Shown in pieces: positions 34,944-45,072 of a DNA stretch of 64,000 bases; the stretch's first letter is position 1; each line of letters opens with the position of its first letter. A program made the translations under genes and the position numbers. Under the pieces are notes generated by a model. The model saw only the letters and a program-made list of their open reading frames with translations, searched no databases and was not told the DNA's origin. The stretch is from Vibrio fluvialis (GTDB lineage Bacteria; Pseudomonadota; Gammaproteobacteria; Enterobacterales; Vibrionaceae): NCBI RefSeq assembly GCF_900460245.1, contig NZ_UHIP01000001.1, forward strand, positions 868,001-932,000, read 5' to 3'.

Positions 34944-35378
34944 ATGCCTTTTACTGATATTTATTCGATTGCCGGTTCGGCGATGACCGCGCAGACCGTT
35001 CGTCTGAACACGGTCGCGAGTAACCTGGCGAACGCCGATGCTGTGTCGGCTAATCCGGACGACGCCTACCGCGCGCTGAAACCGGTCTTCGCCACGGTGT
35101 ACAACAAAAGCCAACTGGCAACCGGCGATAACGTGTATCCGAGTGCGGAAGTGCGCATCGTCGACGTGGTGCAGAGCGCGGGTCAGGCGGAAAAGCGTTT
35201 TGAGCCGCACAACCCGCTGGCCGATGGCGATGGCTACGTGTACTACCCGGATATCGACGTGGTGGCGGAAATGGCCGACATGATGTCCGCGACGCGCAGT
35301 TTTGAAACCAACGTTGAAGTGCTGAGCAACGTGAAAAGCATGCAGCAAGGGCTGCTCAAACTGGGGCAGGGTAGCTGA
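34944..35378 (+). CDS. flgC: FlgC, proximal rod protein (lateral)
   Basis: FlgC is a proximal rod component. The 144-residue protein begins MPFTDIYSIAGSAMTAQTVR and has the rod motif NTVASNLANADAVS. The C-terminal segment ADMMSATRSFETNVEVLSNVK is shared by rod, hook and hook-associated proteins. It starts two bases after the flgB stop and ends on the first base of flgD, so translation is likely coupled across these genes. Confidence 0.96.
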   Translation: MPFTDIYSIAGSAMTAQTVRLNTVASNLANADAVSANPDDAYRALKPVFATVYNKSQLATGDNVYPSAEVRIVDVVQSAGQAEKRFEPHNPLADGDGYVYYPDIDVVAEMADMMSATRSFETNVEVLSNVKSMQQGLLKLGQGS

Positions 35379-36058
35379 TGAGCATTGCACAATACACCGC
35401 CTTGTCGGGTGATACGTCCGGCAGCGCAACCACCACCAACACGGGCATCAGCAGCAATGGTTTAGATGCCAACGATTCGACCTCGCTGCAAAACGAATTC
35501 ATTTCGTTGATGGTGGCGCAGATTCAAAACCAGGATCCGCTGAACCCGCTGGATGGCACCGAATACGTGGGCCAGCTCGCGCAATTTTCTCAGGTGCAGA
35601 GCATGGAGAACATGTCGAGCCTGATGCAAAACAGCATGGTGCTGCTCGACAACATGCAAGTGCTGTCGACCGCGGGTCTGGTCGGTCAAACGGTTTACGT
35701 CTCCGGGAACGAATTTGAACTCACCGACGCGCCGCAAAGCGGAAAAGTGGAACTCGATTATGCGTCCAGTCAGGTCAATCTGGTCATTGCGGATGAGTTC
35801 GGCCAAACCACCAAGCTGCCACTGGGCGCGCATCCGGCGGGCGATGTCGATTTCACCATCGATCCAGAAGCGCTGGGCCTGAAACCCGGCAACTACACCG
35901 TCAGCGTCGAAGTGCAGGACGGTCAGTCGTCACCGAATGTATTGCTGGCCGGCACGGTTGAACAAGTGCGCATTCCAAGCACTGGCGGTTCGGCCATGGT
36001 GAACATTGCCGGTGTCGGCAGCGTGCCTTTCTATCAAATCACCCAATTTGGCGCCTAA
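35378..36058 (+). CDS. flgD: FlgD, hook scaffolding protein (lateral)
   Basis: FlgD caps the growing hook and is removed on completion. The 226-residue protein has the N-terminal family block FISLMVAQIQNQDPLNPLDGTEYVGQLAQFSQVQ and a C-terminal FlgD Ig-like/Tudor-like region (PAGDVDFTIDPEALGLKPGNYTVSVEV). It overlaps flgC by one base and is followed by flgE after 28 bases. Confidence 0.96.
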   Translation: MSIAQYTALSGDTSGSATTTNTGISSNGLDANDSTSLQNEFISLMVAQIQNQDPLNPLDGTEYVGQLAQFSQVQSMENMSSLMQNSMVLLDNMQVLSTAGLVGQTVYVSGNEFELTDAPQSGKVELDYASSQVNLVIADEFGQTTKLPLGAHPAGDVDFTIDPEALGLKPGNYTVSVEVQDGQSSPNVLLAGTVEQVRIPSTGGSAMVNIAGVGSVPFYQITQFGA

Positions 36059-36086
36059 ACCCAAACAAGGAAACAGAGGTTAATTT

Positions 36087-37283
36087 ATGAGTTTTAATAT
36101 TGCTCTCAGCGGCTTGGATGCAACCAACACCGAACTGAACACCATCAGCCATAACATTGCCAACGCATCGACTTACGGTTTTAAAGGCGCGCGTACCGAA
36201 TTCTCTGCGGTGTACAACGGCATGCAGCCGGGCGGCGTGGAAGTGGCGTCGATTTCGCAGAACTTTGATAAGAATGGCTCCGTAACCGGTACAGGCCGTG
36301 CCATGGATTTGGCGATCAACGGCAGCGGCTTTTTCGTCACCAAAGACAGCATGGGCCAAACGCTGTATACCCGTTCGGGCGTGTTTGGCACGGATAAAGA
36401 CAACTACGTGGTCGGCAACACCGGCGCCAAGCTGCAAGGTTACAGCGTGGATGGCAACAACAATCTGTTGAGCGGTTCGGTGGGCGACATCAAGATCAGC
36501 ACTTCATCGCTGTCCGCCAAAGCGACCGACTCGCTGGAGTTTGTTGCCAACTTTAACGCCAGCGCGGACGCGATTGACCAGACGGTGTACCCGTTTGATC
36601 CGGCCGATCCGAATTCATTCAACTCCTCTTACACCTCCAAAGCGTACGATTCGCTGGGTAACAGCCACACAGTAACGCAGTACTTCACCAAAACTGCGGA
36701 CAACACCTGGGAAGTAAACGTGCAGGTGGACGGCGCGGCGACGGCAAGCGCAACGGTGCCAGTGACGTTCAATACCGACGGCACACTGAGCTCACCCACC
36801 GGCAGTTTTAACGTCGCGTTTCCGGCCGCAGGCGCCAATGCGATGAGCATTGATGTCAGCCTGACCGGCAGCACCCAGTTTGGTGCCGACTTTGGCGTCA
36901 GCACCAACAACCCGAACGGTTACACCTCCGGTGAGCTGGCAGGCGTACGAGTGGAAGGCAACGGCATGGTTTACGCCACCTACACCAACGGTGAATCACA
37001 GCTGCAAGGTCAGGTGGTGCTGGCGAACTTCGCCAACCCACAAGGTCTTGCCAAAGTGAGCGGCACCGCGTGGACACAAAGCTTCAGCTCTGGTTCGCCG
37101 ACGGTCGGCGTACCGGGTACCGGCACACTGGGCGATTTGACGCCGGGCGCACTGGAAGGATCGAACGTTGACCTGACCAGCGAACTGGTGAGCCTGATGA
37201 CCGCGCAGCGTAACTATCAGGCCAACGCCAAAACCATCTCGACCGAAGACAAGCTGACTCAAGCGCTGTTTAACGCGATCTAA
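36087..37283 (+). CDS. flgE: FlgE, hook protein (lateral)
   Basis: FlgE forms the flexible hook. The 398-residue protein has the N-terminal signature NTISHNIANASTYGFKGARTEF. The central variable region is outward-facing, and the C terminus GSNVDLTSELVSLMTAQRNYQANAKTISTEDKLTQALFNAI is typical of the family. The length fits a standard hook. The start at 36087 has GAGG upstream. It lies in the flgB-L operon. Confidence 0.97.
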   Translation: MSFNIALSGLDATNTELNTISHNIANASTYGFKGARTEFSAVYNGMQPGGVEVASISQNFDKNGSVTGTGRAMDLAINGSGFFVTKDSMGQTLYTRSGVFGTDKDNYVVGNTGAKLQGYSVDGNNNLLSGSVGDIKISTSSLSAKATDSLEFVANFNASADAIDQTVYPFDPADPNSFNSSYTSKAYDSLGNSHTVTQYFTKTADNTWEVNVQVDGAATASATVPVTFNTDGTLSSPTGSFNVAFPAAGANAMSIDVSLTGSTQFGADFGVSTNNPNGYTSGELAGVRVEGNGMVYATYTNGESQLQGQVVLANFANPQGLAKVSGTAWTQSFSSGSPTVGVPGTGTLGDLTPGALEGSNVDLTSELVSLMTAQRNYQANAKTISTEDKLTQALFNAI

Positions 37284-37294
37284 CGGAGCCGACG

Positions 37295-38026
37295 ATGGAT
37301 AGTTTGCTGTTTACCGCCACCTCCGGCGCGAGCCGGGTTCTCAAAGCGCAGCACGTGCGTTCGAACAACTTATCGAACGCCGATACTGCGGGTTTTCGTG
37401 CGGATATGGAACGTGTGCGCAGCGTGCCGCTGCAAGGTTCGGGGTTCGATGGCCGCACCATGGTGGTCACCAACTCGGCCGCAACCCGTTTCGACACCGG
37501 CGATGTGGTGAAAACCGGACGTCCGCTCGATGTGGCCGTGATGGGCGATGGTTACCTGACGGTGCAAACCCCGGAAGGCGGCGAAGCCTACACCCGCGCG
37601 GGCAACATCGCGGTGGATGTGAACGGCGCGCTGAGCATCAACGGTTTTGCGGTCATGGGCGAGAACGGCGCGTTGGTTCTGCCGGATTTTCAGAAAGTGG
37701 AAGTGAGTGAACGCGGCCGCATTTCGGTCATTCCGCCGGGCGGCGGCGCGGAAATTGAAGTCGGTACGCTCAAGCTGGTGAAAGCCAACGACAACCAGCT
37801 GCAAAAAGAGAGCGACAGCCTGCTGCATACGGTGGATGGCGTGCCGCTCGCGGCGGACAACAGCGTGCAACTGGCACCGGAACACATTGAAGGCAGTAAC
37901 GTTTCCGCGATTGATGAACTGCTGAATGTGATGTCACTGACGCGCAACTTTGAAATGCAGATCCGCATGATGAAAACCGCAGAAACGTTGGCGCAAGCCG
38001 GAAACAAATTAATGAGCGCGCGTTAA
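37295..38026 (+). CDS. flgF: FlgF, proximal rod protein (lateral)
   Basis: FlgF is a rod protein between the proximal and distal rod. The 243-residue length fits the family. Its N terminus reads MDSLLFTATSGASRVLKAQHVRSNNLSNADTAGFRADM, and the C terminus has the shared block SLTRNFEMQIRMMKTAETLAQAGNKLM. The start is preceded by CGGAG. It is 11 bases after flgE in the same operon. Confidence 0.95.
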   Translation: MDSLLFTATSGASRVLKAQHVRSNNLSNADTAGFRADMERVRSVPLQGSGFDGRTMVVTNSAATRFDTGDVVKTGRPLDVAVMGDGYLTVQTPEGGEAYTRAGNIAVDVNGALSINGFAVMGENGALVLPDFQKVEVSERGRISVIPPGGGAEIEVGTLKLVKANDNQLQKESDSLLHTVDGVPLAADNSVQLAPEHIEGSNVSAIDELLNVMSLTRNFEMQIRMMKTAETLAQAGNKLMSAR

Positions 38027-38053
38027 GCGCTCGACCAATAAGGAGAGACTCCG

Positions 38054-38839
38054 ATGCATTCAGCATTATGGGTAAGCAAAACCGGGATGGCGGCACAAGA
38101 CACAAAAATGACCGCCATTTCCAACAACCTGGCGAACGTCAACACGGTCGGCTTTAAGCGTGACCGCGTGGTGTTTGAAGACCTGTTCTACAGCATTCAG
38201 CGTCAGCCGGGCGCGCAGGTCGATCAGGTCAACGAGCTGCCAACCGGTGTTCAGTTGGGGAGCGGTGTGCGCGTGGTCGGCACCCAGAAAGTGTTCACTC
38301 AGGGCAACACGCAAAATACCGGTCAGGACTTGGATCTGGCGGTGATGGGGCAAGGCTTTTTCCAGATTGAAAACTCAGACGGCCAAATCATGTACAGCCG
38401 CAACGGCCAGTTCCACGTCAACTCGGAAGGCTTGATGGTGAACAGCCAGGGCCTGCCGCTGCAACCGCAGATTCAGGTGCCGGACGATGCGATTTCGCTG
38501 TCAGTCGGCGTTGATGGCACAGTGACGATCACCACGGCCGCTGACTCCACACCGCAGGAACTCGGTCAGATCACGCTGGCGAAGTTCATCAACCCGGCCG
38601 GTCTGGAAGCGCTGGGCGGTAACTTGTTCCGTGAAACCGAAGCCAGTGGCGCAGCCGATGAGCTGATTGCCGGTGAAGATGGCGTCGGCAGCATTAAACA
38701 AGGTGTGCTGGAAGGCTCCAACGTGCAGGTGGTGGAAGAGATGGTCGACATGATCACCACGCAGCGCGCCTACGAAATGAACGCCAAAGTGGTCTCGGCC
38801 GCCGATGACATGCTCAAGTTTGTAGCGCAGTCGGTGTAA
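38054..38839 (+). CDS. flgG: FlgG, distal rod protein (lateral)
   Basis: FlgG forms the distal rod that crosses the P and L rings. The 261-residue protein begins MHSALWVSKTGMAAQDTKM, with ISNNLANVNTVGFKRDRVVFEDL next. It ends with the conserved C-terminal block VVEEMVDMITTQRAYEMNAKVVSAADDMLKFVAQSV. GGAG lies upstream of the ATG. The length is exactly what is usual for FlgG. Confidence 0.97.
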   Translation: MHSALWVSKTGMAAQDTKMTAISNNLANVNTVGFKRDRVVFEDLFYSIQRQPGAQVDQVNELPTGVQLGSGVRVVGTQKVFTQGNTQNTGQDLDLAVMGQGFFQIENSDGQIMYSRNGQFHVNSEGLMVNSQGLPLQPQIQVPDDAISLSVGVDGTVTITTAADSTPQELGQITLAKFINPAGLEALGGNLFRETEASGAADELIAGEDGVGSIKQGVLEGSNVQVVEEMVDMITTQRAYEMNAKVVSAADDMLKFVAQSV

Positions 38840-38868
38840 GGATGAATCAAGCGATGAAGGAAAGAGTG

Positions 38869-39540
38869 ATGGCAAAGTTGAGCAAAGTCGGGCTTCTGAG
38901 CGTGCTGATTCTGGCTGGATGTGCCGGACGGGACGAATTCACGCCGCCGTCTCCGGACGAAGAAAAATACGGCCCGCCAACGCTGGACTACTCTCTGCCT
39001 GCCGCCCAGTCGGGCAGCCTTTATCGCCATCAATACGCGATGACCCTGTTTCAGGATCGCCGCGCTTACCGCGTGGGCGATGTTCTGACGGTGCTGTTAG
39101 CGGAAGAAACCCAGTCGAAGAAAAGCGCCGATACCCAATACGGCAAAACGTCCAGTGTCGGCCTGAGCGCGCCGGTGGTCGGCGGGAAAACCTTTGACAA
39201 ACTGGCGGCCTCGATTGACGGCGACCGCAGCTTTGACGGCAGCGCGTCCAGCTCACAAGGCAACAAGCTGGAGGGGGCGATCACCGTGACGGTCAGCGAA
39301 GTGCTGCCCAACGGCGTGATTCGTATTCGCGGCGAAAAATGGATTCGCCTCAATCAGGGCGATGAGTTCATCCGCCTGACCGGCATTGTGCGGGTGGACG
39401 ATATCAGCCGCAACAATCAGGTCTCTTCGCAGCGCATCGGCGATGCGCGCATTACCTATTCAGGCCGCGGTGCACTGGCAGACAGCAATGCGTCCGGCTG
39501 GCTCACTCAATTCTTCAACAGTCCATGGATGCCATTTTGA
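38869..39540 (+). CDS. flgH: FlgH, L-ring lipoprotein (lateral)
   Basis: FlgH forms the outer-membrane L ring. The lipobox LILAGC is clear near residue 13-18, and the mature region has the family blocks [26 protein letters not shown] and [20 protein letters not shown]. Three in-frame ATGs are possible (38842, 38854, 38869). I chose 38869 because AGGA lies 7 bases upstream and the signal peptide is then of normal size (223 residues total). The stop overlaps the flgI start by one base (TGATG). Confidence 0.94.
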   Translation: MAKLSKVGLLSVLILAGCAGRDEFTPPSPDEEKYGPPTLDYSLPAAQSGSLYRHQYAMTLFQDRRAYRVGDVLTVLLAEETQSKKSADTQYGKTSSVGLSAPVVGGKTFDKLAASIDGDRSFDGSASSSQGNKLEGAITVTVSEVLPNGVIRIRGEKWIRLNQGDEFIRLTGIVRVDDISRNNQVSSQRIGDARITYSGRGALADSNASGWLTQFFNSPWMPF

Positions 39541-40661
39541 TGAAACAACGCAACACCTTCTTCACCACGGTTTTGCTGGCGCTGACGCTGGGGCTTGCAA
39601 CCACCGCCAAGGCGGAAGTGGAAATTCCGATCATGGATTTGGTCGATGTGCAGGGGATTCGTGAAAACCAACTGGTAGGTTACGGTTTGGTGGTGGGCCT
39701 CGACGGTCAGGGCGATCGCAATCAGGTCAAATTCACCGCGCAATCCATCACCAACATGCTGCGCCAGTTCGGGGTGCAGATTGATGAATCCACCGACCCG
39801 AAACTGCGTAACGTGGCCTCGGTCAGCGTGACCGCGACCGTCGATCCGATGGCCGGTCCGGGTCAGACGCTCAACATCGTGGTCTCCTCAATCGGTGACG
39901 CCAAAAGCCTGCGCGGCGGCACACTGCTGCTGACGCCACTGCGCGGCATCGACGGGGAAGTGTACGCCGTGGCGCAGGGTAATGTGGTGGTCGGCGGCGT
40001 GTCGGCCGAAGGTCGCAGCGGCTCAAAAATTGCGGTCAATACACCGACATCCGGCCGCATTCCGAATGGTGCGACGCTGGAGCGTGAAATCCCGACCGAC
40101 TTTAACGATCGCGACACCGTGACGCTCAACCTGCGCGAGCCAAGCTTTACCACCGCGAAAAACATCGCGCGCGAAATCAACGACACCTTTGGCCCGGAAG
40201 TGGCGGTTGCCATCAACAAAGGCCGCGTCGAAATGCGCGCGCCGAAAGATACTCAGCAACGCGTAACCATGATGTCGATGCTGGAAGAGATGAGCGTGAT
40301 GGAAAGCCGCAAGCCAGCCCGCATCGTGTTCAACTCGCGCACCGGTACGGTGGTGATTGGCAAGAACGTCAAAGTCGGCCAGGCGGCGGTCAGTCACGGC
40401 AACCTGACGGTGAGTATCACCGAATCGCAACAGGTCAGCCAGCCGAACGCGTTCGCCAGCGGTGATACCCAAGTGGTCGATCAATCCCAAATCGACATCA
40501 ACGAAGACAACGCGCAGATGGTGATCTGGCCGGAAGGCACGGAACTCAACACCATCGTGAATGCGGTCAACAGCCTCGGGGCAACACCGACCGATTTGAT
40601 GTCGATTTTACAAGCCTTGCATGAAGCAGGGGCGCTCAACGCAGAGTTAGTGGTCATCTAA
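39540..40661 (+). CDS. flgI: FlgI, P-ring protein (lateral)
   Basis: FlgI forms the periplasmic P ring around the rod. The 373-residue protein has a signal peptide ending near residue 26 ([12 protein letters not shown]), and the conserved [29 protein letters not shown]. The C-terminal segment [30 protein letters not shown] is also typical. The ATG at 39540 overlaps the flgH stop; the frame is open to 39525 inside flgH. FlgA, encoded divergently, is its chaperone. Confidence 0.97.
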   Translation: MKQRNTFFTTVLLALTLGLATTAKAEVEIPIMDLVDVQGIRENQLVGYGLVVGLDGQGDRNQVKFTAQSITNMLRQFGVQIDESTDPKLRNVASVSVTATVDPMAGPGQTLNIVVSSIGDAKSLRGGTLLLTPLRGIDGEVYAVAQGNVVVGGVSAEGRSGSKIAVNTPTSGRIPNGATLEREIPTDFNDRDTVTLNLREPSFTTAKNIAREINDTFGPEVAVAINKGRVEMRAPKDTQQRVTMMSMLEEMSVMESRKPARIVFNSRTGTVVIGKNVKVGQAAVSHGNLTVSITESQQVSQPNAFASGDTQVVDQSQIDINEDNAQMVIWPEGTELNTIVNAVNSLGATPTDLMSILQALHEAGALNAELVVI

Positions 40662-40670
40662 GGAGCTGAG

Positions 40671-41183
40671 ATGAAGATTGATACGGGAAGCGACAGCAGT
40701 TCAGTAAATTCAGTGCTGTATCACGACAACAACGCGCTGGCGAACATCAAGAACGCCGCCGACAAACACGCCGCGCTGGAAACCGTGGCGGGTCAGTTCG
40801 AGGCGATGTTTCTCCAACTGGTGCTGCGTCAGATGCGTAGTTCCAGCGATGTGATGGCCGATGAAGACAGCCCGTTTAACAGCAAGCAGCAGGGCGTGTT
40901 CCGCGACATGTACGACGGCCAGTTAGCGATTGAGATGGCGAAAAAGCAGCGCTCCGGCATTGCCGATATGCTGGTCAAACAGCTCAGTCCGGTGGTCGAT
41001 GGTGCGGGCTCCAATGTGGTTGAACTGGCCGCGGCGGCGGAACGGGCATCACACAATCGCAGCGCCGCCTCCAATGCAGTTAACAATGCCGCCAATGCGG
41101 TCGCCTCTCTTTCTCAGGAAACCACCAAAGTGGCGGTGACGAATGCTTTTAGTCAGCCACTGATTAGACCTTTGGAGCGATAA
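40671..41183 (+). CDS. flgJ: Single-domain FlgJ rod-binding protein, no muramidase domain (lateral)
   Basis: FlgJ caps the growing rod. The 170-residue protein keeps the N-terminal rod-binding domain (VAGQFEAMFLQLVLRQMRSSSD, VFRDMYDGQLAIEMAKKQRSGIADMLVKQL). After about residue 115 it has only an Ala/Ser-rich tail. Enterobacterial FlgJ is about 313 residues because it also carries a glucosaminidase domain, absent here. The lytic transglycosylase coupled to flgN (32058-32774) may supply the missing activity. It lies between flgI and flgK in the operon. Confidence 0.93.
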   Translation: MKIDTGSDSSSVNSVLYHDNNALANIKNAADKHAALETVAGQFEAMFLQLVLRQMRSSSDVMADEDSPFNSKQQGVFRDMYDGQLAIEMAKKQRSGIADMLVKQLSPVVDGAGSNVVELAAAAERASHNRSAASNAVNNAANAVASLSQETTKVAVTNAFSQPLIRPLER

Positions 41184-41188
41184 CGGAC

Positions 41189-42562
41189 ATGAACCTCGTC
41201 AACATTGCCTTAAGCGGACTCAACGCCAACCGTGTCGCACTCGATGTGACGGCGCAGAACGTCGCCAACATCAATACGCCGGGATACAGCCGCCAACAGG
41301 CGCTGATGGCCTCAGTCGGTGGTGCGAAATACGACAATCTGAGTGCAGGCATGGGGGTAGAAGTGACCAGTATTCGCCGAGTCACCGATCAGTTTCTGGT
41401 GAAGCAAACCTGGTCGACCGGCAGCGTGGCGTCTTACGCGTCGCGTTACACCAGCAGCATGAGTTATCTGGAAAACACGCTCGGCGCCGACGGCTTTAGC
41501 CTCTCTGCCGGGCTGGATAACCTGTTTGCGGCGCTGCACGATGCAACGTCCAAACCGGAATCGGTGCCGCTGCGCCAACAAATCATCAATGAAGCGGAAG
41601 CGCTGTCGCGCCGTTTCAACACGCTGACCGAGTCGATGTACAACCAACACAAAGACATGAACGATCAGCGCACGGCCGCCGTCGCGCAGGCCAACAGCGT
41701 GATGGCCAACATCGCCGAAGTGAACAAACAGATCGTCGAGCTGAAAGGCACCGGCGGTAACCCGGCGCAACTGATGGATACCCGTGACGCGCTGGTGGGC
41801 GAACTGGCGAAGATCGTCGAAGTGAAAACCACTGATCAAGCCGACGGCAGCATGCAAGTGACCCTGACATCCGGCCAGCCGCTGGTGATGGGCAGTGAAC
41901 ACGGCACGCTGAAAGCGATTCCCGATCCGAGCGATGCCTATCTCGCGACCATGCAAGTCGAATTTGGCAAGCAGAGCTTCGCCATTCCGGGCGATCTCGG
42001 TGGTGAGCTGGGCGCGATTAACGAATATCAAACCGACGTGCTCAAGCCGTACATGACGGCGCTCAACGACATGGCGCAATCCATGGCCGATTCGTTCAAT
42101 ACCGAACTGGCGCTGGGTCTGGATCTCAATGGCCTGCCGGGTAAGGCGCTGTTTAGCTACGATCCGGCCAACCCGTCATCGAGCCTGACCATCACTGACA
42201 TCACGCCGAACGAACTGGCACTGTCGGGCGACGGCAATCCGGGTAACAGCGACAACCTGACGGCGCTGATCGCCATCAGTAATCAGGCGTTCTCAATCAG
42301 CGGTTTTGGGTCGCTGTCGCTCAACGATGCGTTTACCGGCATGGTCGGTGAAGTGGCCATCAAAGCGCGTCAGGCCGATTCTGATTATCAGGCCAAAAAC
42401 AGCATGAACGAGCAAGCGGTCGCCGCACGCGACAACATCAGCGCGGTCAACAGCGATGAAGAAGCGGCCAACCTGATGACGTTTGCCAACGCACACAACG
42501 CCAACATGAAAGTGATCAGCACCGCGAATCAGCTGTTCGATTCCGTACTGCAATTATTCTAA
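41189..42562 (+). CDS. flgK: FlgK, hook-associated protein 1 (lateral)
   Basis: FlgK forms the first ring of the hook-filament junction. The 457-residue protein begins with the rod/hook signature (ALSGLNANRVALDVTAQNVANINTPGYSRQ) and ends with the D0 helix NSDEEAANLMTFANAHNANMKVISTANQLFDSVLQLF. It is on the short side for FlgK, as is usual for lateral systems. FlgN (32771) is its expected chaperone. Confidence 0.96.
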   Translation: MNLVNIALSGLNANRVALDVTAQNVANINTPGYSRQQALMASVGGAKYDNLSAGMGVEVTSIRRVTDQFLVKQTWSTGSVASYASRYTSSMSYLENTLGADGFSLSAGLDNLFAALHDATSKPESVPLRQQIINEAEALSRRFNTLTESMYNQHKDMNDQRTAAVAQANSVMANIAEVNKQIVELKGTGGNPAQLMDTRDALVGELAKIVEVKTTDQADGSMQVTLTSGQPLVMGSEHGTLKAIPDPSDAYLATMQVEFGKQSFAIPGDLGGELGAINEYQTDVLKPYMTALNDMAQSMADSFNTELALGLDLNGLPGKALFSYDPANPSSSLTITDITPNELALSGDGNPGNSDNLTALIAISNQAFSISGFGSLSLNDAFTGMVGEVAIKARQADSDYQAKNSMNEQAVAARDNISAVNSDEEAANLMTFANAHNANMKVISTANQLFDSVLQLF

Positions 42563-42571
42563 GGAAAGGCC

Positions 42572-43471
42572 ATGAGAATCAGCGATACCCAATTTAGCCA
42601 GATGATGCTGCAAAGCTTGCAGCTCAACAACGCCGGCCTTGGCAAAGTGATGCAGCAAATGTCGACGGGCGATCGCCTGACCAAGCTTTCGGACGATCCG
42701 ATGGCGTCGATCAAACTGCTGAACCTTGACCGTGAAGGCAGCGCGATTGAGCAGTATCAAGCCAACATCGCCAACGTGAAAACCACATTGTCGAGTCAGG
42801 AAGTGTATTTAGATTCCGTCAACGAAAGCCTGAAAAGCATTCGTGAACGGGTGTTGTGGGGCGCCAACGGCACCATGACCACTGACGATCGCGAAGGCAT
42901 CGTGACGGAGCTGAAAAGCCTGCGCGATTCGATTGCGTCATCATTCAATGCGCAGGACGAAGAAGGCCACTTTCTGTTTTCCGGCACCGCAACCAGCACC
43001 GCCGCACTGGATAACTCCGGCGGCAGCTATGTGCTGCAAGGTAACAGTGACAAGCGCGTGGTGACGGTGGCCAAAGGCGTGACCATGGAATCGAACATGA
43101 CCGCGCAGGACATTCTTGATTTGGGCGGCGGCAGCAATGTGCTCAACACGCTGGATGCTTTGATCAGTGAGTTTGAGGCACCGACCGCGAATTTTCGTAC
43201 CGAAGTTGACAATACGTTAGCCGCCGTCGACAGCACACTCAACAACGTGTTGGCGGCGATGACTGAAATCGGTGGCCGTCACAACAACCTCGACCTGCTC
43301 GACAGCGCACACGGCGACAACAAACTGTTTGTCGACAAAGTCACCAGCGATCTGTCGGCGCTGGATTACGGCGAAGCCTCGGTGCGTTTAAGCAATTACA
43401 TGGCCGCGCTGCAAGCGACGCAGGCGAGCTATGTGAAAATCGACGACCTGTCGCTGTTTGACCGAATTTAG
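42572..43471 (+). CDS. flgL: FlgL, hook-associated protein 3 (lateral)
   Basis: FlgL forms the second ring of the hook-filament junction. The 299-residue protein is flagellin-like. The N-terminal helix MRISDTQFSQMMLQSLQLNNAGLGKVMQQMSTGDRLTKLSDDP and the C-terminal helix VRLSNYMAALQATQASYVKIDDLSLFDRI are visible. AAGGAAAGG precedes the ATG. It is followed by lafW after 11 bases. Confidence 0.95.
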   Translation: MRISDTQFSQMMLQSLQLNNAGLGKVMQQMSTGDRLTKLSDDPMASIKLLNLDREGSAIEQYQANIANVKTTLSSQEVYLDSVNESLKSIRERVLWGANGTMTTDDREGIVTELKSLRDSIASSFNAQDEEGHFLFSGTATSTAALDNSGGSYVLQGNSDKRVVTVAKGVTMESNMTAQDILDLGGGSNVLNTLDALISEFEAPTANFRTEVDNTLAAVDSTLNNVLAAMTEIGGRHNNLDLLDSAHGDNKLFVDKVTSDLSALDYGEASVRLSNYMAALQATQASYVKIDDLSLFDRI

Positions 43472-43482
43472 GAATTTTCAGT

Positions 43483-44523
43483 ATGGCAATGAGCACAGTG
43501 GAAGTTCGTCCACACGGCATTCGATTGACCGGACAGGAGCAGGCCAGCATTACGCCGTCGCGCTCCTCCGATTCGGCCCGTTTACCGGCCAGACAAACCC
43601 GCGCGCTTCAGGCTGACACCACGTCAGCCTATTCTGTTTCTGGCGTCCTGCTGACTCAAGGGCAACAACAAGCCACTTCGGTGCAAATCGCCTCTAAATC
43701 GCTGCAATTTGTCGGCAAAGAACTTACCACCATCAAACGGGGTCTGACACAGGCGATGACGCAAGGCGCCGACAATGTGCCGAACCTGAAAGAGACATTA
43801 ACCCGTTCCAAAATGACCATTGAAGCGGTGTTGGATCAGGCGCGTTTTGATGGTCAACGCGTGGTGGATAACGAGCTGAATCTGAAACTCGACCGCGCCG
43901 ACATTCGCCGTTTCTCGATCCCGGGGCTGAACGTCAACCGCCTCAAAGAGAAAGCCGAGCAGATTCGTCTCGATTTCCCGCAAGGCAATTCGGTGATGAT
44001 TCAGTTCGATGGTCAGTCGGATGACAGTAAAACGGTCAAAATGTTGGATCGCAGCCTGATCCCGCTCGGAATGCGCGCCAGCGTGACGCAAGATGGCAAC
44101 ATTGTGTTTGAAGCCAAAGAGTCGGCGTACAAACAGATGAAGCAAAAGGTGATGGTGACAGGGCAAGGCCACCGTTTCCCGGCCGGGCAAGCCAACACAC
44201 TCAACCTCAAATCCGAACCGGACGGCATTGCCGAGCTGCGTTTTGATTTAAGCTCGCGTGATGGCATCAAGCAGGGCATTGCCAAGGTCAACCAGCATTT
44301 GGCACAGGCGCAAACCAGCCTGGAGCAGGCGCGCCAATACCACAGCGAACTCAATACCCAAATGCAGACGCTGCGCAGCCAGACGCGTCTGCTGTCGAGC
44401 GAGCAAACCACGGAGAAACTGACGCAGTTTCATGCGGCGGCGGATCAGTTTTCGTCGACTTATCAGGCGCTGAACGCGCAGGCGAATGTGCGTCGTCATA
44501 CGGTGGTGGCGTTATTGCGGTGA
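43483..44523 (+). CDS. lafW: LafW-like hook-associated/flagellin-related protein
   Basis: This is a 346-residue protein at the end of the flgB-L operon, where lateral (Flag-2) systems carry lafW. It shows weak flagellin-like organisation: helical ends (ATSVQIASKSLQFVGKELTTIKRGLTQAM near the N terminus and LTQFHAAADQFSSTYQALNAQANVRRHTVVALLR at the C terminus) around a variable middle. The detailed role of LafW is not known to me beyond its description as a putative hook-associated protein. A terminator closes the operon at 44555. The call rests mainly on position and length. LafZ, which follows lafW in E. coli Flag-2, was not found. Confidence 0.75.
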   Translation: MAMSTVEVRPHGIRLTGQEQASITPSRSSDSARLPARQTRALQADTTSAYSVSGVLLTQGQQQATSVQIASKSLQFVGKELTTIKRGLTQAMTQGADNVPNLKETLTRSKMTIEAVLDQARFDGQRVVDNELNLKLDRADIRRFSIPGLNVNRLKEKAEQIRLDFPQGNSVMIQFDGQSDDSKTVKMLDRSLIPLGMRASVTQDGNIVFEAKESAYKQMKQKVMVTGQGHRFPAGQANTLNLKSEPDGIAELRFDLSSRDGIKQGIAKVNQHLAQAQTSLEQARQYHSELNTQMQTLRSQTRLLSSEQTTEKLTQFHAAADQFSSTYQALNAQANVRRHTVVALLR

Positions 44524-44554
44524 TTTGCTGATTTTTTGTGGATGTTTAAGGGAG

Positions 44555-44580
44555 AAGGCCATCGTTTGATGGTCTTTTTT
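44555..44580 (+). terminator. Terminator of the flgB-lafW operon
   Basis: AAGGCCATC (44555-44563) pairs with GATGGTCTT (44568-44576) with one G-U pair around GTTT, followed by a T run. Confidence 0.88.
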
Positions 44581-44685
44581 GTTTTTGGGGAAAGGGGATT
44601 TGTTGGTGATGGTTGGTCGGGGTTTGGAATTTATTGAGTGGTTTGTCGCGTTTTGGTTTTAGGGAAATAGGAGGCTTGCGGTGTG

Positions 44686-44814
44686 ACGCGCCAGTTACTC
44701 TTTGCTGGCACAAAGAGTAACCAGAAAGTGCCTTGGGTTTGTGGTCGTAGGCCGGGACGGTTTTAGGCGTTCCCGACGCCGAAAACCTAAAAATTCATCC
44801 ATGAATTTTTCCCT
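44686..44814 (+). repeat. ~130-bp interspersed repeat, copy A
   Basis: It runs from ACGCGCCAGT to TTTTTCCCT. It holds three inverted repeats: GTTACTCTTTG/CAAAGAGTAAC (44694-44721), GGCGT/ACGCC, and AAAAATTCAT/ATGAATTTTT (44789-44810). Copy B follows in direct orientation and copy C is inverted 3.2 kb away. The function is unknown. Confidence 0.92.
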
Positions 44815-44943
44815 ATGGATGAGAGGGATGGGGCGTTTTGTTGGTGCTGCATGGGTGATAGTTTCGGTATGTGCAGGATGGTTGTTTTGATATTTGAGGT
44901 TTGTAGCGTTTGATGTTCATCGAACCATGCGGGTTGGTTTGTC

Positions 44944-45072
44944 ACGCGCCAGTCACTCTTTGCTTGCACAAAGAGTAACCAGAAAGTGCCTTGGGTTTGT
45001 TGTCGTAGGCCGGGGCGGTTTTGGGCGTTCCCGACGCCGAAAACCTAAAAATTCATCCATGAATTTTTCCCT
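44944..45072 (+). repeat. ~130-bp interspersed repeat, copy B
   Basis: It is nearly identical to copy A and has the same length (129 bases). It differs by a few substitutions, for example CACTCTTTGCTTGCA in the first hairpin and GGGGCGGTTTTGGGC in the middle. Confidence 0.92.
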